The notes beneath the pieces were generated by a model. That model was not told the DNA's origin and searched no databases. It was given only the letters and a program-made list of their open reading frames with translations. DNA of 64,000 nt, taken from contig JAJECC010000172.1 of NCBI GenBank assembly GCA_022822205.1, positions 62,001-126,000 of the forward strand, read 5' to 3'. Below, piece by piece: positions 63,146-64,000 of the stretch. Position numbers and translations under genes: made by a program. Numbering within the stretch: the stretch's first letter is position 1; every line of letters begins with the position of its first letter. Source of the DNA: Rhodospirillales bacterium. Its GTDB lineage: Bacteria > Pseudomonadota > Alphaproteobacteria > Rhodospirillales > UBA2165.

Positions 63146-63960
63146 GCGGCACGCGGATATCCGCCCGGTTCGACCGGCTGAAATCGGAGAACCGTTCCGG
63201 GCTGGTCACGTTCATTACCGCGGGCGATCCGGACCGCGGGACCTCGCAATCCATACTGGATGCGCTGCCCGGGGCCGGCGCCGATCTCATCGAATTGGGA
63301 ATGCCGTTTTCCGATCCCATGGCCGACGGGCCGGCCATTCAGGCGGCGAGCCTGCGGGCGCTCGAGAACGGCGCCAACATGAAGCAGACCCTGGAAATGG
63401 TGGCGTCGTTCCGAAAAAACGACGCACAGACGCCGGTCATCCTGATGGGGTACTACAATCCCATCTACGCCTACGGACCCGAAAAGTTCATGGCCGACGC
63501 CAAGAGCGCCGGCGTCGACGGCTTGATCGTCGTCGACCTGCCGCCCGAGGAGACCGAGCTTCAACAACCTGTCAAGGCCGCCGGGCTGGACTTCATCTAC
63601 CTGACCGCGCCCACCACCGGTGACGACCGCCTGCCCCTTGTGGCCGAACACGCCGGGGGATTCATCTACCATGTCTCGATAACGGGAATCACCGGCACGA
63701 AATCGGCTAGCGCCGGCGCGGTCGAAACGGCCGTCGAGCGAATCCGCCGCCACACCGGCCTGCCGATCGCCGTCGGGTTTGGCATCAGGACCCCGGCGCA
63801 GGCGGCTGAAATCGGCAGGTTCGCCAATGCCGTCGTCGTCGGTTCCGCCCTGGTCTCCCGAATCGAGGAAAACCTGAACGGCGGCGGGGCGGCGTCGGGC
63901 GCATGCCGGGATGCCGTCCTCGGACTGGTCCGGGACCTGGCGGGCGGATTGAAGAGCTAG
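63142..63960 (+). CDS. trpA: Tryptophan synthase alpha subunit
   Basis: A 272-residue TIM barrel that cleaves indole-3-glycerol phosphate and channels indole to TrpB. Catalytic Glu51 and Asp62 are in the segment [15 protein letters not shown]. It starts with ATG inside the trpB stop (ATGA) and is complete; 40 bases of spacer remain before the window ends. Confidence 0.97.
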   Translation: MSGTRISARFDRLKSENRSGLVTFITAGDPDRGTSQSILDALPGAGADLIELGMPFSDPMADGPAIQAASLRALENGANMKQTLEMVASFRKNDAQTPVILMGYYNPIYAYGPEKFMADAKSAGVDGLIVVDLPPEETELQQPVKAAGLDFIYLTAPTTGDDRLPLVAEHAGGFIYHVSITGITGTKSASAGAVETAVERIRRHTGLPIAVGFGIRTPAQAAEIGRFANAVVVGSALVSRIEENLNGGGAASGACRDAVLGLVRDLAGGLKS

Positions 63961-64000
63961 CCGAAATTCCGAGCGCGACCCCGTGACCGCACCCTCTCTT

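Overview
The window is a GC-rich chromosomal segment from an alphaproteobacterium, most likely of the Rhodospirillales type. Evidence: the gene orders pyrF-trpF-trpB-trpA, aroA-cmk-rpsA-sppA-ihfB-lapA and kdsD-lptC-lptA-lptB-rpoN-ptsN, and families typical of that class (an NDUFA9-like epimerase, DUF1150 after Hsp20, a FYDLN-acid protein, a short RNase D of NrnC type). Three tRNA genes are visible: Ala(CGC), Leu(CAG) and Ala(GGC). There is no rRNA, prophage, transposase or CRISPR array.

Layout. 0.1-1.4 kb: an atypically AT-rich ATPase gene beside the 3' end of a tRNA-Ala, probably an island edge. 1.5-16.5 kb: housekeeping and small metabolic genes (YggT, folD, NnrU, class II aldolase, sulfotransferase, lepA, VOC protein, hydrolase, an orphan ParA with a TonB-like protein and a newly noticed 41-residue membrane peptide, nucleoside transporter, dehydrogenase, aminopeptidase, tRNA-Leu, nrnC). 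16.7-22.4 kb: LPS transport, sigma-54 and PTS-Ntr. 22.4-27.6 kb: small heat shock protein/DUF1150, universal stress protein, CBS-BON protein, threonine aldolase, hydroxyacid dehydrogenase.

27.6-52.5 kb is a catabolic and transport region. It has three complete TRAP transporters plus an orphan TAXI-type binding protein, a FadR-type regulator with three matching palindromic operators, a hydantoinase/5-oxoprolinase pair (hyuA-hyuB), a persulfide-dioxygenase-rhodanese fusion, an MFS exporter, a glutathione transferase, cupins (one with a frameshift in a G6 run), an SDR and a Rieske oxygenase. From 41.7 down to 32.2 kb nine genes run in one direction and could form a TRAP-fed pathway for an oxoproline or hydantoin-like compound linked to glutathione and sulfane sulfur. 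That reading is inference.

52.6-53.7 kb: a RES-Xre toxin-antitoxin pair with a paired palindromic operator. 53.8-64 kb: tRNA-Ala(GGC) and core biosynthesis and translation genes, including a ribosomal protein S1 with an unusual acidic tail of about 80 residues. Dispersed short repeats include a TAGAGC-type motif that often supplies a gene's own stop codon, a GC-rich repeat pair flanking a TRAP locus, and one REP-like palindrome.
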